A stretch of DNA of 40,693 nt from JAUSKF01 sp964545345 (GCA_964545345.1 CAZJFE010000005.1:1-40693), one strand, 5' to 3'; shown: positions 12,525-21,253, numbered from the stretch's first letter. Notes: a model not told the origin generated them from the letters alone. Program-made: numbers and translations.

Positions 12525-14177
12525 GTGAATAAAAAACTCTTAATTGCCATTTTGGTGATAGCGGCGCTTTTCCGAGTCGCTTGGCTTTGGCAGGGGGACC
12601 TAACCGGCAGTGACGAAATATTCTACGGTTTCCGGGCAATCGGGATGTTGGATTACGACAACGCTCCTAATCAAACCACCCCATTGGAATGGTTTGACTC
12701 GCAAGGCATCCCCTCATGGACGAAACTGTCTTTCCACGACCATCCTCCGCTGGTTTTCCTCCTCCAAAATGTCTCCATGGGGATTTTTGGAGAAAATAAA
12801 TTCGACTTCCGCCTGCCTTCGGCCATCGCCGGAATAATTTCCGTCTATCTTATCTACCTGATCGGCAGGAAATTATTTTCGGAAAATGTCGGATTACTCT
12901 CCGCCGCGCTCTACGCTTTAACCGTCAACGCCGTTCATAATGCTCGGCTGGGAATTCAAGAACCGATTTTAATTGCTCTGATGCTGGCGGCGATTTATTT
13001 CTTTCTGCGTGCTCAGGAAGTAAGAAAATATCTCCTGTTAACCGGAATTTTTGCCGGACTCGCGATGCTTGCGAAATACAACGCAATCATATTAGCGCCA
13101 ATATTTTTGGTCTATATTTTATTGTTCCGCCGTGAATGGCTTAAAGAAAAATTTCTCTGGCTGGGCCTGGCGCTCGCGCTTGTTATTTTCTCGCCGGTAA
13201 TCATTTACAACCTGAATCTGTATCTTACCGTGGGCCACTTTGACTTCCAGTTATCCTATCTGCTCGGTCAAAATCCGGAGGTCTGGCAATCGGCGCCTGG
13301 AAAAGAAGAAGCCGGATCACTGGTAGACCGATTGAAAAACTTCATCCCCGCTCTCGCGAAGGCGAATTCTTGGCCGTTTTTAATATTGTCTGCCGTCGGC
13401 CTTGGGTTACTAGCTCGTGAATCAATAAAAAAGCGTGGCGCCTCTTCTATCTTTTTACTAACCGCCGTTAGCAGTATCACTCTGTTGATAGTGGGAGTAA
13501 TCGGTCCGGCACCGAGATTTTTAGCAATGCTAACGCCATTTCTGGTATTGATAGCCGGGAAATTTATATCAGAATGGCCGATTAAATCTCGTCGGACCAC
13601 TCAAGTCGCCCTCGCTCTAATTCTTTTATGGGAGATCTTTTATGCAATTAATACCGACTTACTCCCATATCCTGTCGGCCCGAAACATTTCGCCTTTTCC
13701 CGCCTGCGCTATGAAAACTATCGCTGGGGATACAATGAGTTGGATAATTTCCTCGCTGGAGAACTTAATGGGAAATTTCCGGCTTTTGTCTTAAACCAAA
13801 AATACAGATTTTTGGATAAGATTGTTGATTCTGATATAGAGCGCGCTAACCGGCGAGGAGACCAGCCATACTCGGTGGTATTTATTTACGACAGTAATCT
13901 TCAGGATGCCGGCAAATTCTGGAATTTTGATCGCCTACAGATCTATCACGGCTGGCCGGTAATCAAAACTGAGGAATTCGCGGAACTGCAGAAATTCGGC
14001 CTTCCGCCGCACGTCACCTACTTCATCACCCCAACCGACAAGGTTCTGATTAAGCCGGCTTCACGACTAACCTTGGATGGTCCAAAATTTGAGCAATCCC
14101 TGCTGAAAAAAGGGATAGCGCCCGCCGTGGTTAACAACCAAAAAAGTGAGCCGGTTTTCAGAATCTATAAATTTTAG
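12525..14177 (+). CDS. GT39 (PMT/ArnT-like) glycosyltransferase
   Basis: A 550-residue membrane protein with about ten to eleven helices. The acidic motif LTGSDEIFYGFRAIGML near residues 27-43 and the following FHDHPPLVFLLQN segment place it in the GT-C dolichyl-phosphate-mannose-protein mannosyltransferase clan. After the helices (to about 370) there is a 170-residue soluble extracytoplasmic domain. It should transfer a sugar from a polyprenyl carrier, fitting the DPM1-like enzyme 1.4 kb upstream. The start is GTG at 12525, 13 nt after the -10 TATAAT, with no SD. It is divergent from the DUF2079 gene. Confidence 0.85.
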   Translation: MNKKLLIAILVIAALFRVAWLWQGDLTGSDEIFYGFRAIGMLDYDNAPNQTTPLEWFDSQGIPSWTKLSFHDHPPLVFLLQNVSMGIFGENKFDFRLPSAIAGIISVYLIYLIGRKLFSENVGLLSAALYALTVNAVHNARLGIQEPILIALMLAAIYFFLRAQEVRKYLLLTGIFAGLAMLAKYNAIILAPIFLVYILLFRREWLKEKFLWLGLALALVIFSPVIIYNLNLYLTVGHFDFQLSYLLGQNPEVWQSAPGKEEAGSLVDRLKNFIPALAKANSWPFLILSAVGLGLLARESIKKRGASSIFLLTAVSSITLLIVGVIGPAPRFLAMLTPFLVLIAGKFISEWPIKSRRTTQVALALILLWEIFYAINTDLLPYPVGPKHFAFSRLRYENYRWGYNELDNFLAGELNGKFPAFVLNQKYRFLDKIVDSDIERANRRGDQPYSVVFIYDSNLQDAGKFWNFDRLQIYHGWPVIKTEEFAELQKFGLPPHVTYFITPTDKVLIKPASRLTLDGPKFEQSLLKKGIAPAVVNNQKSEPVFRIYKF

Positions 14178-14227
14178 TTTGATATATTTGGTACAATTGT
14201 AAAAAGGTCGTCTAAATAACGATAATT

Positions 14228-14599
14228 ATGAATTCAAAACAGTTCTTATCTGTCGGCGGCGCGGTCTTAATCCTGGTGGCCATCCTGGGATTTTTCGGCA
14301 TCATTGGGCCGACTCCGGAGCAAAGCGTTTTTGGTCCCGCCTGGTGGTTTGATAATGGCGAAAACTGGGCGCACCTAATAATCGGCGCAGCCGGTTTAAT
14401 TGCGGCGTTTGTGCTCCCCGGTAATCTGCAAAAGATACTGACGATAGTCGTCGGCATAGTCGCGGTGGTTGTCGGTCTGTACAGCTTAATCATCAGCACC
14501 AGCTTCTTTGGCGCTAATCTGGAAAATCCTCTGGATACGATTCTGCACTTGGCAGTCGGCGCCTGGGCGCTCCTAGCCGCGAAAAGCAAAAGGTCTTAG
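14228..14599 (+). CDS. Four-helix membrane protein, DUF4383-like
   Basis: A 123-residue protein with four membrane segments (about 8-27, 47-65, 69-88, 103-118). The amphipathic GPAWWFDNGENWAHLIIGAAGL and later DTILHLAVGAWALLAA contain a repeated His-in-helix pattern (ENWAHLIIG, DTILHLAVG), suggesting internal duplication. This resembles DUF4383-type small membrane proteins; the match is by memory of pattern and not certain. A possible -10 TACAAT at 14192-14197 gives a leader of about 25 nt. A terminator follows the stop. Confidence 0.6.
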   Translation: MNSKQFLSVGGAVLILVAILGFFGIIGPTPEQSVFGPAWWFDNGENWAHLIIGAAGLIAAFVLPGNLQKILTIVVGIVAVVVGLYSLIISTSFFGANLENPLDTILHLAVGAWALLAAKSKRS

Positions 14600-14602
14600 T
14601 TA

Positions 14603-14639
14603 CCAACAAAAACCGCTTGTAGAAAGCGGTTTTTTGTTA
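14603..14639. terminator. Terminator after the 14228-14599 gene
   Basis: AACAAAAACCGCTT and AAGCGGTTTTTTGTT form the stem around GTAGA, with a T-rich 3' side. A degenerate relative of this hairpin lies at 22757-22791. Confidence 0.85.
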
Positions 14640-14675
14640 CTATCCACATAATTCATAATTCGTTATTCTTAATTA

Positions 14676-15401
14676 ATGAAAAAACAAACTTCCTGGGGAG
14701 ACGAATACGTCATCGGGCACTACCAAAAAAGCGTGATCCTCCCAAATTTACTACGTCTTCTTAACCCTCAAAAAAATGAGGTGGTTTTGGATTTGGGATG
14801 CGGACCGGGATTTTTTTCAGGAGAAATCGCGAAAAAGGTGGCCAAGGTGATGGGAGTAGATCTTTCCAAAGCTCTTATTGAGCAAGCAAAAAAGAATCAC
14901 CCCGGAATAAACTTTCGCGCCGCTAACGCCGAAAGAATGGAGTTTTTTGCTGACCGAAGCGTAGATAAAATATTCTCCGTTTTGGCAATTCAAAATATGG
15001 ACAGCTTGCACAAAGTACTAAACGAATGCGCTCGGCTATTAAAACCAGCCGGAAAACTTATCCTAGTGCTGAATCATCCGGCATTCCGTATCCCCAAGCG
15101 CAGTTCCTGGGGCTGGGATGACCAAAACAAAGTTCAGTATCGGCGTGTTGATGGTTATCTCTCGGAATCCAAAGAAAAAATAGTCATGCACCCCGGAGAA
15201 AAACCGAGTGAATACACTATTTCTTTTCACCGCCCGTTGCAGGTTTATTTTAAAAATTTACGCAACAACGGATTCGCGATAACTACTTTAGAAGAATGGG
15301 AATCCAACAAAGCCAGCGAACCGGGACCGCGCGCTAAAGCGGAAAACCTCGCCCGCAAAGAGATTCCTCTGTTTCTGTTGATTGAAGCAACAAAATTTTA
15401 A
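14676..15401 (+). CDS. Class I SAM-dependent methyltransferase
   Basis: A 241-residue protein with the Rossmann-like methyltransferase fold. Motif I is VLDLGCGPGFFSGEIAKK (about 37-54) and the acidic end of strand 2 is GVDLSKALIEQAKK. FRAANAERMEF follows, then NMDSLHKVLNECARLLKPAGKLILVLNHPAF. The substrate is unknown; the C-terminal part with a Trp/His-rich insert resembles small-molecule methyltransferases of the UbiE/BioC group. The ATG has no SD; a weak -10 (TATTCT) lies 6 nt upstream. It sits 15 nt before rsmE and may be co-transcribed with it. Confidence 0.85.
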   Translation: MKKQTSWGDEYVIGHYQKSVILPNLLRLLNPQKNEVVLDLGCGPGFFSGEIAKKVAKVMGVDLSKALIEQAKKNHPGINFRAANAERMEFFADRSVDKIFSVLAIQNMDSLHKVLNECARLLKPAGKLILVLNHPAFRIPKRSSWGWDDQNKVQYRRVDGYLSESKEKIVMHPGEKPSEYTISFHRPLQVYFKNLRNNGFAITTLEEWESNKASEPGPRAKAENLARKEIPLFLLIEATKF

Positions 15402-15416
15402 TTGTAGATTAAAGAT

Positions 15417-16124
15417 ATGAGATTACATCGCTTTATTGGCGAGTTTGATTTTTCTAAAGACACCCTAGAGACTTCCAATCGCGCCCTCATAAATCAGATT
15501 AAAAATGTTTTTCGATTGAAAGAAGGTGACGAGTTGATACTCTGTGACGGAAAAAAGCAGGAAGCGCTAACCAGGATTGCCGAAATTTCTAAAAATATTT
15601 TGAAGCTAAAAATTGAGCGGACGCAAGAAAACGAAAACGAACCGGAAAACCAGATTTTCCTTTACTGCTCAATTTTGCGAAAAGAAAATTTTGAATTGGC
15701 GGCCCAAAAGGCGACTGAAGCCGGCGTTACTGAAATTTTCCCTTTAATAACCCGCCGCACGGTAAAAACCGCTATCAACCTTGAACGGTTGGAGAAAATC
15801 GTTAAAGAAGCGGCGGAGCAATCGGGCCGCGGGATTGTTCCGAAAATCCACACGCCAATCGCTCTCAATGACGCGTTGAAGCACGCGGAGGCAAATAGCA
15901 CAAATATCTTCTTCAGGCCCAGCGGCGCTCCCCCATCAAAGGTTAAAATTTACCCACCGAAAGTCGGTGTCTTCATCGGCCCAGAAGGTGGTTGGGATGA
16001 CGCGGAAACTACCGCCGCGGAGGGAACTAAGATGACTATGATTACTTTGGGGAAATTAATCTTAAGGGCCGAAACAGCGGCCGCTGTCGGTACTTATTTG
16101 GCCGCTCAAAATTTTTTGCAGTAA
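15417..16124 (+). CDS. rsmE: 16S rRNA (uracil1498-N3)-methyltransferase
   Basis: A 235-residue RsmE, full length for the family. The N-terminal PUA-like domain begins RLHRFIGEF and includes DELILCDGKKQEAL (about 40-53). The C-terminal SPOUT (knotted) domain carries YCSILRKENFELAAQKATEAGV, the conserved LITRRT, KEAAEQSGR and the SAM-binding knot GVFIGPEGGWDDAE plus LGKLILRAETAA. It methylates U1498 of 16S rRNA in the assembled 30S subunit. It follows the methyltransferase by 15 nt and precedes dinB by 6 nt, suggesting one operon. Confidence 0.95.
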   Translation: MRLHRFIGEFDFSKDTLETSNRALINQIKNVFRLKEGDELILCDGKKQEALTRIAEISKNILKLKIERTQENENEPENQIFLYCSILRKENFELAAQKATEAGVTEIFPLITRRTVKTAINLERLEKIVKEAAEQSGRGIVPKIHTPIALNDALKHAEANSTNIFFRPSGAPPSKVKIYPPKVGVFIGPEGGWDDAETTAAEGTKMTMITLGKLILRAETAAAVGTYLAAQNFLQ

Positions 16125-16130
16125 ACGGGC

Positions 16131-17246
16131 ATGCCGAGAATTATCGGACACCTGGATATGGACGCCTTCTTCGCGGCCGTGGAAGAGCGAGATCATCCGC
16201 GACACAAAGGTAAGCCAATTGTTGTCGGCGCCGATCCGTTGGCCGGGAGAGGAAGGGGCGTGGTCTCCACGGCTAATTACAAAGCCCGAGAGTACGGTAT
16301 TAAATCGGCTCTGCCGATCTCCACGGCCTGGCGTTTCTCGGAGGAAGCGAAAAAAGCAGGCAAACCTCCGGCGGTTTTTTTTGGAGGAAATTTTCCAAAA
16401 TATGGCGCGGTTTCCGCGGAAATCATGAAAATCATCCGCCGATTCGCGCCCAACGTGGAACAAGCCAGCGTTGATGAGGCCTATTTGGATCTAAGTTTTT
16501 GTGAAGGATACCCAGCGGCTGAAGTAGTCGCGGAAAAAATAAAGTCGGCAATCAAAAAAGAAGCGAAACTGACTGCCTCAATCGGCATCGGGCCAAACAA
16601 GTTAGTCGCTAAAATCGCTTCCGACTACAAAAAGCCGGACGGCTTGACCGTTCTGCCCCCGGAATCAGTTGAGCCATTTCTAAATCCGCTATCCATCCGA
16701 AAAATCCCGGGAATCGGTCCGAAAACCGAAAAAATATTTTCTGATTTAAAAATCTCCAAAATCCAGGATCTGAAAAAATATTCCGTGGCTGAACTGGAGA
16801 GACTACTGGGGAAATGGGGCGTGGATATTTACCAAAAATCCCGCGGACAAGATGATGCTCCGGTAGTTGAAGATTACGACCGAAAATCCATCGGAGAGCA
16901 GGAAACTTTCTCTAAAGACTCCAAAAACTCCACTTATATTTCCGACCGGGTAAAAATAATCTGCGGGAGTATTGTTCAAAGATTTATGGAAAGCGAGTTT
17001 AACTCTTTCAAAACAATCGGAATTACCGTCCGTTTTCATGACTTTATCACCAAGACCCGGGCGAGGACTTTACCGGCGGAAATATCCAGGACCGGCAATC
17101 TATTTTCCCGACCGACACCGGGGAGTATCGCCAAAGAATTGGAATTTGAGGCCTTAAAACTGATCACTCCGTTCCTAGATCGCCGGGAAAATCCGGAGAA
17201 CAAAAAAATCCGCCTAATCGGATTCCGAATAGAAAAATTGTCCTAA
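16131..17246 (+). CDS. dinB: DNA polymerase IV (Y family)
   Basis: A 371-residue error-prone translesion polymerase, full length. Catalytic acidic residues are visible in HLDMDAFFAAVEERD (about 5-19) and SVDEAYLDLS (about 107-116). SIGIGPNKLVAKIASDYKKP marks the palm, the helix-hairpin-helix IPGIGPKTEKIF (about 190-201) the thumb, and the little-finger domain follows with SIGEQETFSKD. No clear C-terminal beta-clamp motif of the QLxLF type is seen; the end reads KKIRLIGFRIEKLS. It starts 6 nt after rsmE, likely translated from the same message. Confidence 0.95.
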   Translation: MPRIIGHLDMDAFFAAVEERDHPRHKGKPIVVGADPLAGRGRGVVSTANYKAREYGIKSALPISTAWRFSEEAKKAGKPPAVFFGGNFPKYGAVSAEIMKIIRRFAPNVEQASVDEAYLDLSFCEGYPAAEVVAEKIKSAIKKEAKLTASIGIGPNKLVAKIASDYKKPDGLTVLPPESVEPFLNPLSIRKIPGIGPKTEKIFSDLKISKIQDLKKYSVAELERLLGKWGVDIYQKSRGQDDAPVVEDYDRKSIGEQETFSKDSKNSTYISDRVKIICGSIVQRFMESEFNSFKTIGITVRFHDFITKTRARTLPAEISRTGNLFSRPTPGSIAKELEFEALKLITPFLDRRENPENKKIRLIGFRIEKLS

Positions 17247-17266
17247 AAACGCTAAGCTACTATCTA

Positions 17267-18175
17267 ATGAAGCGGATCGCCTTAACCATCGCCTCGGTTG
17301 TCGCCTTAACCTCCTTATCCGGGGTAATTTTCGCCGGCTATCATGTCGCGCGCAGATTGGGAAACGATTTAGAAAGCACTAAATTACAACTCGCGTTGAT
17401 TGAGCGGCAGGTGGGAACTTCTCAACAACAAACTTCCGACTCTTTAAAAAGTTTACAGACAAAAAATAAAGATTTAGCCGAAGAGCTGGAAAAATCTCAA
17501 AATGAAATTGACCGCTTGGCGCTCCCCCAAAATCTGTTAAACCAAATAATGTCCCGGATTGTCTGGGTGCACTGCGAAGATTCTAACGGCCGGTACGAGC
17601 GATCCGGATCGGGCACAATCGGGCTAACTAAGAATTCCGCCAAGGGACTCACGATCACTACAAATTTCCACGTTACCGGATCCCCTACTTCTTTTTGCAT
17701 TGTTAAACTACCGGAATCTCCGTCTTATGCTAAGCTTGGAATTCCCCGCGTAGCTTTAATCGGAAAATACGATCCGAATTATCCGGAAGTAGACATCGCC
17801 CTGTTACACCTATTTGACGCCAAAGAAAAATTTGACGCATTCCCTCTACCCTACTGTCAATCTTCCGAAATAAAAATTGGCGACCGGATCACTCTGCTTG
17901 GTTATCCCTCTTTCGGCGGCAATACTCTGACCATAACCGACGGAATCATCAGCGGTACCATTCAAACCAAATGGGGGCCGCGCTATAAAACTTCAGCGAA
18001 GATTGATCTCGGGAACTCCGGCGGTCTGGCAATTGATAACAACAATCGTTGCGTTATCGGGATTCCAACGTGGACAAAATTCGGCGGCGAACTAGGTGAA
18101 GCTCTGGGAACCGGCGAATCACTCGGCCAAATCCAGTCCTGGGAAATAATTAAAACTTCCGGACAGATATTCTAA
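17267..18175 (+). CDS. Exported trypsin-like serine protease
   Basis: A 302-residue protein with an N-terminal membrane or signal segment (about 4-24), a short coiled coil (about 35-85, with KSLQTKNKDLAEELEKSQNE), then an S1-type protease domain. The catalytic triad can be assigned to His in TNFHV, Asp in PEVDIALL and Ser in GNSGGLA. Three cysteines near the active site could stabilise it outside the membrane. No PDZ domain is present, unlike DegP/HtrA. The coiled coil may cause oligomerisation. Its stop overlaps the ATG of the next gene (TAATG). Confidence 0.88.
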   Translation: MKRIALTIASVVALTSLSGVIFAGYHVARRLGNDLESTKLQLALIERQVGTSQQQTSDSLKSLQTKNKDLAEELEKSQNEIDRLALPQNLLNQIMSRIVWVHCEDSNGRYERSGSGTIGLTKNSAKGLTITTNFHVTGSPTSFCIVKLPESPSYAKLGIPRVALIGKYDPNYPEVDIALLHLFDAKEKFDAFPLPYCQSSEIKIGDRITLLGYPSFGGNTLTITDGIISGTIQTKWGPRYKTSAKIDLGNSGGLAIDNNNRCVIGIPTWTKFGGELGEALGTGESLGQIQSWEIIKTSGQIF

Positions 18176-18513
18176 TGACCTTCGAGGAATTCTCAAAAAC
18201 TGAACTGCGGGTGGCAAAAATTCTGTCCGCCGAGAAAGTGGAAGGTTCCGACAAATTGCTAAAGTTGCAATTGAGCGCCGGCGATCTAGATGAAGCCGGG
18301 CAACCGGTGAACCGCCAAATCGTTGCGGGTATTGGAAAAGTTTACGCTCCGGAAATCTTAGTTGGCCGAGAAATAGTCATCGTTGCTAACCTAGAACCCA
18401 GATCATTGCTGGGAGTTGAGAGCCAGGGAATGTTATTAGCAGCCAAAGATGAAAACGGCCCGGTCATTTTAATCCCCGAAAAAGAAGTTGCGCCCGGCTC
18501 CAAAATCGGCTAA
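18175..18513 (+). CDS. tRNA-binding protein, MetRS C-terminal/Trbp111 type
   Basis: A 112-residue stand-alone OB-fold protein (Trbp111/CsaA/MetG_C family), which binds the tRNA elbow and in some bacteria acts as a chaperone or as the C-terminal domain of methionyl-tRNA synthetase. The whole family pattern is present: TELRVAKILSAEKVEGSDKL, RQIVAGIGKVY, GREIVIVANLEPRSLLGVESQGMLLAA. It overlaps the protease stop by 1 nt and is thus translationally coupled to it, although the functions seem unrelated. Confidence 0.92.
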   Translation: MTFEEFSKTELRVAKILSAEKVEGSDKLLKLQLSAGDLDEAGQPVNRQIVAGIGKVYAPEILVGREIVIVANLEPRSLLGVESQGMLLAAKDENGPVILIPEKEVAPGSKIG

Positions 18514-18546
18514 AAAATACCCGTTGTCAGTCGTTAATTGTTAGTC

Positions 18547-18552
18547 CATAAT
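18547..18552 (+). promoter_or_regulatory. Start-proximal -10 box of the Cys-rich peptide gene
   Basis: CATAAT lies 6 nt before the ATG at 18559. Confidence 0.4.
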
Positions 18553-18558
18553 CAAGGT

Positions 18559-18726
18559 ATGCATCATTACATTTGTCTGGGCGGATGCGAGGGCGTGTCG
18601 GAAAAGGAAGGAAAGTGTCAGGATCCAAAATGTCCTGATTATCAGAAGGATTTGAAACATTGTGATTGCACTGACGGTAAGCATGATGGGGCGTTTGAAG
18701 AGAAGAAGAAAAAAGCCGCTCAATAA
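18559..18726 (+). CDS. Small Cys-rich, probably zinc-binding protein
   Basis: A 55-residue protein with six cysteines and several histidines (HHYICLGGCEGV, GKCQDPKCPDY, HCDC), followed by a Lys-rich tail. The spacing of CxxxC and two further CxxxxC/CxC pairs suggests a small treble-clef or zinc-ribbon fold, similar in feel to bacterial heavy-metal-binding or rubredoxin-like peptides. The family name is not known to me. ATG 18559 is preferred over an upstream in-frame start because the -10 lies 6 nt before it. The stop codon sits in the loop of its terminator. Confidence 0.6.
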   Translation: MHHYICLGGCEGVSEKEGKCQDPKCPDYQKDLKHCDCTDGKHDGAFEEKKKKAAQ

Positions 18727-18738
18727 CGAGCGGCTTTA
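18710..18738. terminator. Bidirectional terminator
   Basis: AAAGCCGCT (18712-18720) pairs with AGCGGCTTT (18729-18737). The loop holds the stop codon of the Cys-rich protein. It also serves the convergent 18750-19223 gene. Confidence 0.85.
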
Positions 18739-18749
18739 AATAATTACAG

Positions 18750-19223
18750 TCAGAATCCCTCATAGTCTTCCGGGAAGCGGAACATCTGGACGGTGAATTT
18801 CCCTGCCTTCAATTGCCGAAGGGTCTTCGCCAGACAGAAAGGAGCAAATCCAGGATTCAAAAGATCATGCAAACCAGGGATCTGAGACCGATGAATGATC
18901 ATAAAGCAAAGCTCTTCTGGTTTATCCTCGCTCTTACCAAGAGCGATTGCGAATGGGTAATCAAGCGGTAGAGCTCCATTGAAATCCGCGATGATCCTCC
19001 CGATGGTCAATCGGACTGTCTCCAGTTCAAAATCCAACAGACCGGTCACCATCAAGTCTTCGAGTGCTCTAGTAGCCTGGTGATAAAGACGCCGAACTAA
19101 TTTAAAAAAATCTTTTTGATCTCCCTTTAGCTCAGTGGCCTTAGAATGAAGAACTCCAGCCAGCTCCGCGATCGTCTTTTCCCGAAATTCTTTTAGAGCG
19201 CTTGCGGTCTGCTGTTCCGACAT
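18750..19223 (-). CDS. Unknown soluble protein, 157 aa
   Basis: Mostly helical in the first half (SALKEFREKTIAELAGVLHSKATELKGD, KLVRRLYHQATRALEDLMV), then mixed alpha/beta (FAIALGKSEDKPEELCFMIIHRSQIPGL). No signal or membrane segment. Family not recognised. ATG 19223 is chosen because a GGAGG lies 6 nt upstream; an in-frame start further up (19250) lacks one. It is monocistronic, with promoter 19284-19312 and a shared terminator. Confidence 0.55.
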   Translation of the reverse strand: MSEQQTASALKEFREKTIAELAGVLHSKATELKGDQKDFFKLVRRLYHQATRALEDLMVTGLLDFELETVRLTIGRIIADFNGALPLDYPFAIALGKSEDKPEELCFMIIHRSQIPGLHDLLNPGFAPFCLAKTLRQLKAGKFTVQMFRFPEDYEGF

Positions 19224-19283
19224 GACTGCCTCCATTCCCTTGATAGCCACCGCGACACAACTTATGCCGCAGAACTAAAAGTA

Positions 19284-19312
19284 AATATATAACAAAATTG
19301 TGATAAAATCAA
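19284..19312. promoter_or_regulatory. Overlapping divergent promoters
   Basis: On the minus strand TTGATT (19312-19307), 17 nt, TATATT (19289-19284) fits the 18750-19223 gene. On the plus strand TAAAAT (19304-19309) lies 7 nt before the ATG at 19317. The two promoters overlap, so polymerases would compete. Confidence 0.5.
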
Positions 19313-19316
19313 GTAT

Positions 19317-19796
19317 ATGAAGCAGAAGTTTGACTGGAAGTTACTGATCGCCGGATATCCGATACTGGAAACATTGACTACCCTTGCCATTGCCGGCCTA
19401 TTGGCGCTTGGCATTACCGCCGCCTGTTCTGAAGATTGGTGTAAAATTTTCCCCTGGCAAAGCGGGGCCGCCGCCATCTCCGGACTGACAACCGGCATAC
19501 AAGGATTGGTAACTATCGGACCGGTTTGCCCAGTAGTTAGAGTCGGCTATGAGGAAGAATGCGCCGATCGGCCGCACCAGACCGTTTTGCGGATTACCAA
19601 CAAAATCGGAAATTTGATCAAGTTGATCCCGGTCGGACCGGACGGCAAATTTGAAATTAAAGTGCCAGTTGGTGAATACATTATCGGTCCAGCGGAGGCC
19701 AACGGCGGATTACCTTATGCCCCATTGCAATACGTGCAAGTAGAAGCCGGCAAAACTACTCAAGTAGAAATTCAATTTGATAGCGGAATCAGATAA
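19317..19796 (+). CDS. Membrane-anchored protein with carboxypeptidase-regulatory-like domain
   Basis: A 159-residue protein. One membrane segment (about 20-36) is followed by a short Cys-containing stretch and then, from about residue 57, the pattern GIQGLVTIGPVCPVVRVG ... CADRPHQTVLRI ... GKFEIKVPVGEYIIGP ... TTQVEIQFD, the beta-sandwich seen in carboxypeptidase-regulatory-like (prealbumin-like) domains. It should sit outside the membrane with the domain exposed, perhaps binding cell-wall or surface polymers; this is inferred. It is followed directly (1 nt) by nfo. Confidence 0.65.
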   Translation: MKQKFDWKLLIAGYPILETLTTLAIAGLLALGITAACSEDWCKIFPWQSGAAAISGLTTGIQGLVTIGPVCPVVRVGYEEECADRPHQTVLRITNKIGNLIKLIPVGPDGKFEIKVPVGEYIIGPAEANGGLPYAPLQYVQVEAGKTTQVEIQFDSGIR

Positions 19797-19797
19797 T

Positions 19798-20640
19798 ATG
19801 ACGATTATAGGCGCTCACGTCTCTACCGCTGGGAGCATATCCAAAGCTCTGAAAAACGCTGAAGAAATTGGCGCTAAAGCCATTCAAATTTTCGGATCTT
19901 CTCCGCAACAATGGCTCACCAGATTCCCCACGCCGGCAGAAATAAAAAATTTCTTGACTGCCCGGGAGAAATCGGGAAATCTGCCCGTCTTTCTACACGC
20001 CGGTTATTTAGTAAATTTAGCCAGCTCTAAAAAAGAAAACCGGGAAAAATCCATTAAAAATCTAGCGGAGCATTATCAGATCGCTCAAACACTAAAAGCG
20101 GAAGGGTTAATTTTCCATCTCGGATCATCAACCGGAACCACTTTTGAAAGCGGAATGAAAAATTTAACGACGGGAATTAAAAAAGTATTGAGTTTAGTAA
20201 AGGGCCCCTCAAAATTGCTCTTGGAAAACAGCTCTGGAGGCGGAAGCAAACTCGGCTCAACTCTAAAAGAATTGGCGACACTGATAGACCAATTACCCCC
20301 GGAACGGACAGGAATTTGCCTGGACACTGCTCACGCTTTTGAAGCCGGCATGATTGAATGCGATGATCAAAAATCGGTGAAAAGTTTTTTTGACCAGTGG
20401 GACCGATTAATCGGCCTTGACGCCATCAAAGCGATCCACGCCAATGATTCTAAAACTCCCTTTGATTCTAAAAGCGATCGGCACGAAAATATCGGCGCGG
20501 GATATATCGGGAAAAAAGGCTTCACCAACTTGGCGGGTGAAAAAAGACTGAAAGACAAAATTTGGATACTGGAAGTTCCCGGCCTGGAAGATGAGGGTCC
20601 GGATAAAGCGAATATAGAAGCGCTGGCTTCGTATTTCTGA
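19798..20640 (+). CDS. nfo: Endonuclease IV (AP endonuclease)
   Basis: A 280-residue Nfo, close to the usual length. It cuts the backbone 5' of abasic sites in base excision repair and needs zinc. The TIM-barrel markers are visible: GAHVSTAGSISKAL at the start (first zinc His), KAIQIFGSSPQQW, VFLHAGYLVNLAS, LIFHLGSS, LLLENSSGGG, GICLDTAHAFEAGM, IHANDSKTPFDSKSDRHENIG and ILEVPG. ATG 19798 begins at the conserved N terminus, 1 nt after the preceding stop. A repair enzyme next to RdgB (nucleotide-pool cleaning) makes functional sense. Confidence 0.95.
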   Translation: MTIIGAHVSTAGSISKALKNAEEIGAKAIQIFGSSPQQWLTRFPTPAEIKNFLTAREKSGNLPVFLHAGYLVNLASSKKENREKSIKNLAEHYQIAQTLKAEGLIFHLGSSTGTTFESGMKNLTTGIKKVLSLVKGPSKLLLENSSGGGSKLGSTLKELATLIDQLPPERTGICLDTAHAFEAGMIECDDQKSVKSFFDQWDRLIGLDAIKAIHANDSKTPFDSKSDRHENIGAGYIGKKGFTNLAGEKRLKDKIWILEVPGLEDEGPDKANIEALASYF

Positions 20641-20646
20641 TTCCTC

Positions 20647-20652
20647 TATACT
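20647..20652 (+). promoter_or_regulatory. Start-proximal -10 box of rdgB
   Basis: TATACT lies 7 nt before the ATG at 20660. Neither SD nor clear -35 is seen. Confidence 0.5.
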
Positions 20653-20659
20653 GAAATAA

Positions 20660-21253
20660 ATGAAAAAGCTTTTAGTCGCAACTCAAAATCCGGGCAAAGT
20701 CCTGGAATATAAAGAAATCCTCAAAGAAATTCCGATTGAAGTGGTAACTCTGCAAGATATTGGAATCAATGAGGAGGCCCCCGAAGACGCTCCAACTTTC
20801 GCGGAAAACGCTAAATTGAAAGTGGATTTTTACTCTAAATATGTTGATTACCCAACCATCGCTGAGGATTCCGGACTGGAAATTGATTATCTCAACGGTG
20901 AACCAGGCATTAAATCTCGGCGCTGGCCCGGCCACCGCGCCACTGATGATGAATTAGTCAGTTTAATCATGGAAAAGATGAAGGGTGTGCCGCCGGAAAA
21001 GCGAGGCGCCCAATTCAAAGTAGCGATGGCCTTAAAAATTCCGGGAAAAGACATTGTCTTAGCCGAAGGGATTTTGCGTGGAATCATCACGGAAAAACCG
21101 ATTGAAACTATCATTACAGGATTTCCCTTCCGCTCCATGTTCTTTATTCCTTCAATCAACAAAGTTCTCGGTGAAATGACCATGAATGAAGAGGCGCGGA
21201 TCGGCCACCGTAAGCAAGCCCTGGAAAAACTCTTACCTTTGTTGCTTTCATGA
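20660..21253 (+). CDS. rdgB: XTP/dITP diphosphatase (RdgB/HAM1 family)
   Basis: A 197-residue nucleotide-pool sanitiser that hydrolyses dITP, XTP and related purine triphosphates to monophosphates. Family motifs: VATQNPGKVLEYKEIL at the N terminus, TFAENAKLKVDFYSKY (about 49-64), the catalytic AEDSGLEIDYLNGEPGIKSRRW (about 71-92), and FPFRSMFFIPSINKVLGEM near 154-172 where many family members have GYDPIF. A leaderless start is likely from the -10 at 20647. The stop lies at the edge of the leader stem that precedes the HAD gene. Confidence 0.92.
   Translation: MKKLLVATQNPGKVLEYKEILKEIPIEVVTLQDIGINEEAPEDAPTFAENAKLKVDFYSKYVDYPTIAEDSGLEIDYLNGEPGIKSRRWPGHRATDDELVSLIMEKMKGVPPEKRGAQFKVAMALKIPGKDIVLAEGILRGIITEKPIETIITGFPFRSMFFIPSINKVLGEMTMNEEARIGHRKQALEKLLPLLLS

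Noticed and set aside
14603..14639. Insertion-sequence end or attachment site suggested by the similar hairpins at 14.6 and 22.8 kb
   Set aside because: Both are positioned as terminators after genes and end in T-runs; no transposase or target duplication is seen.
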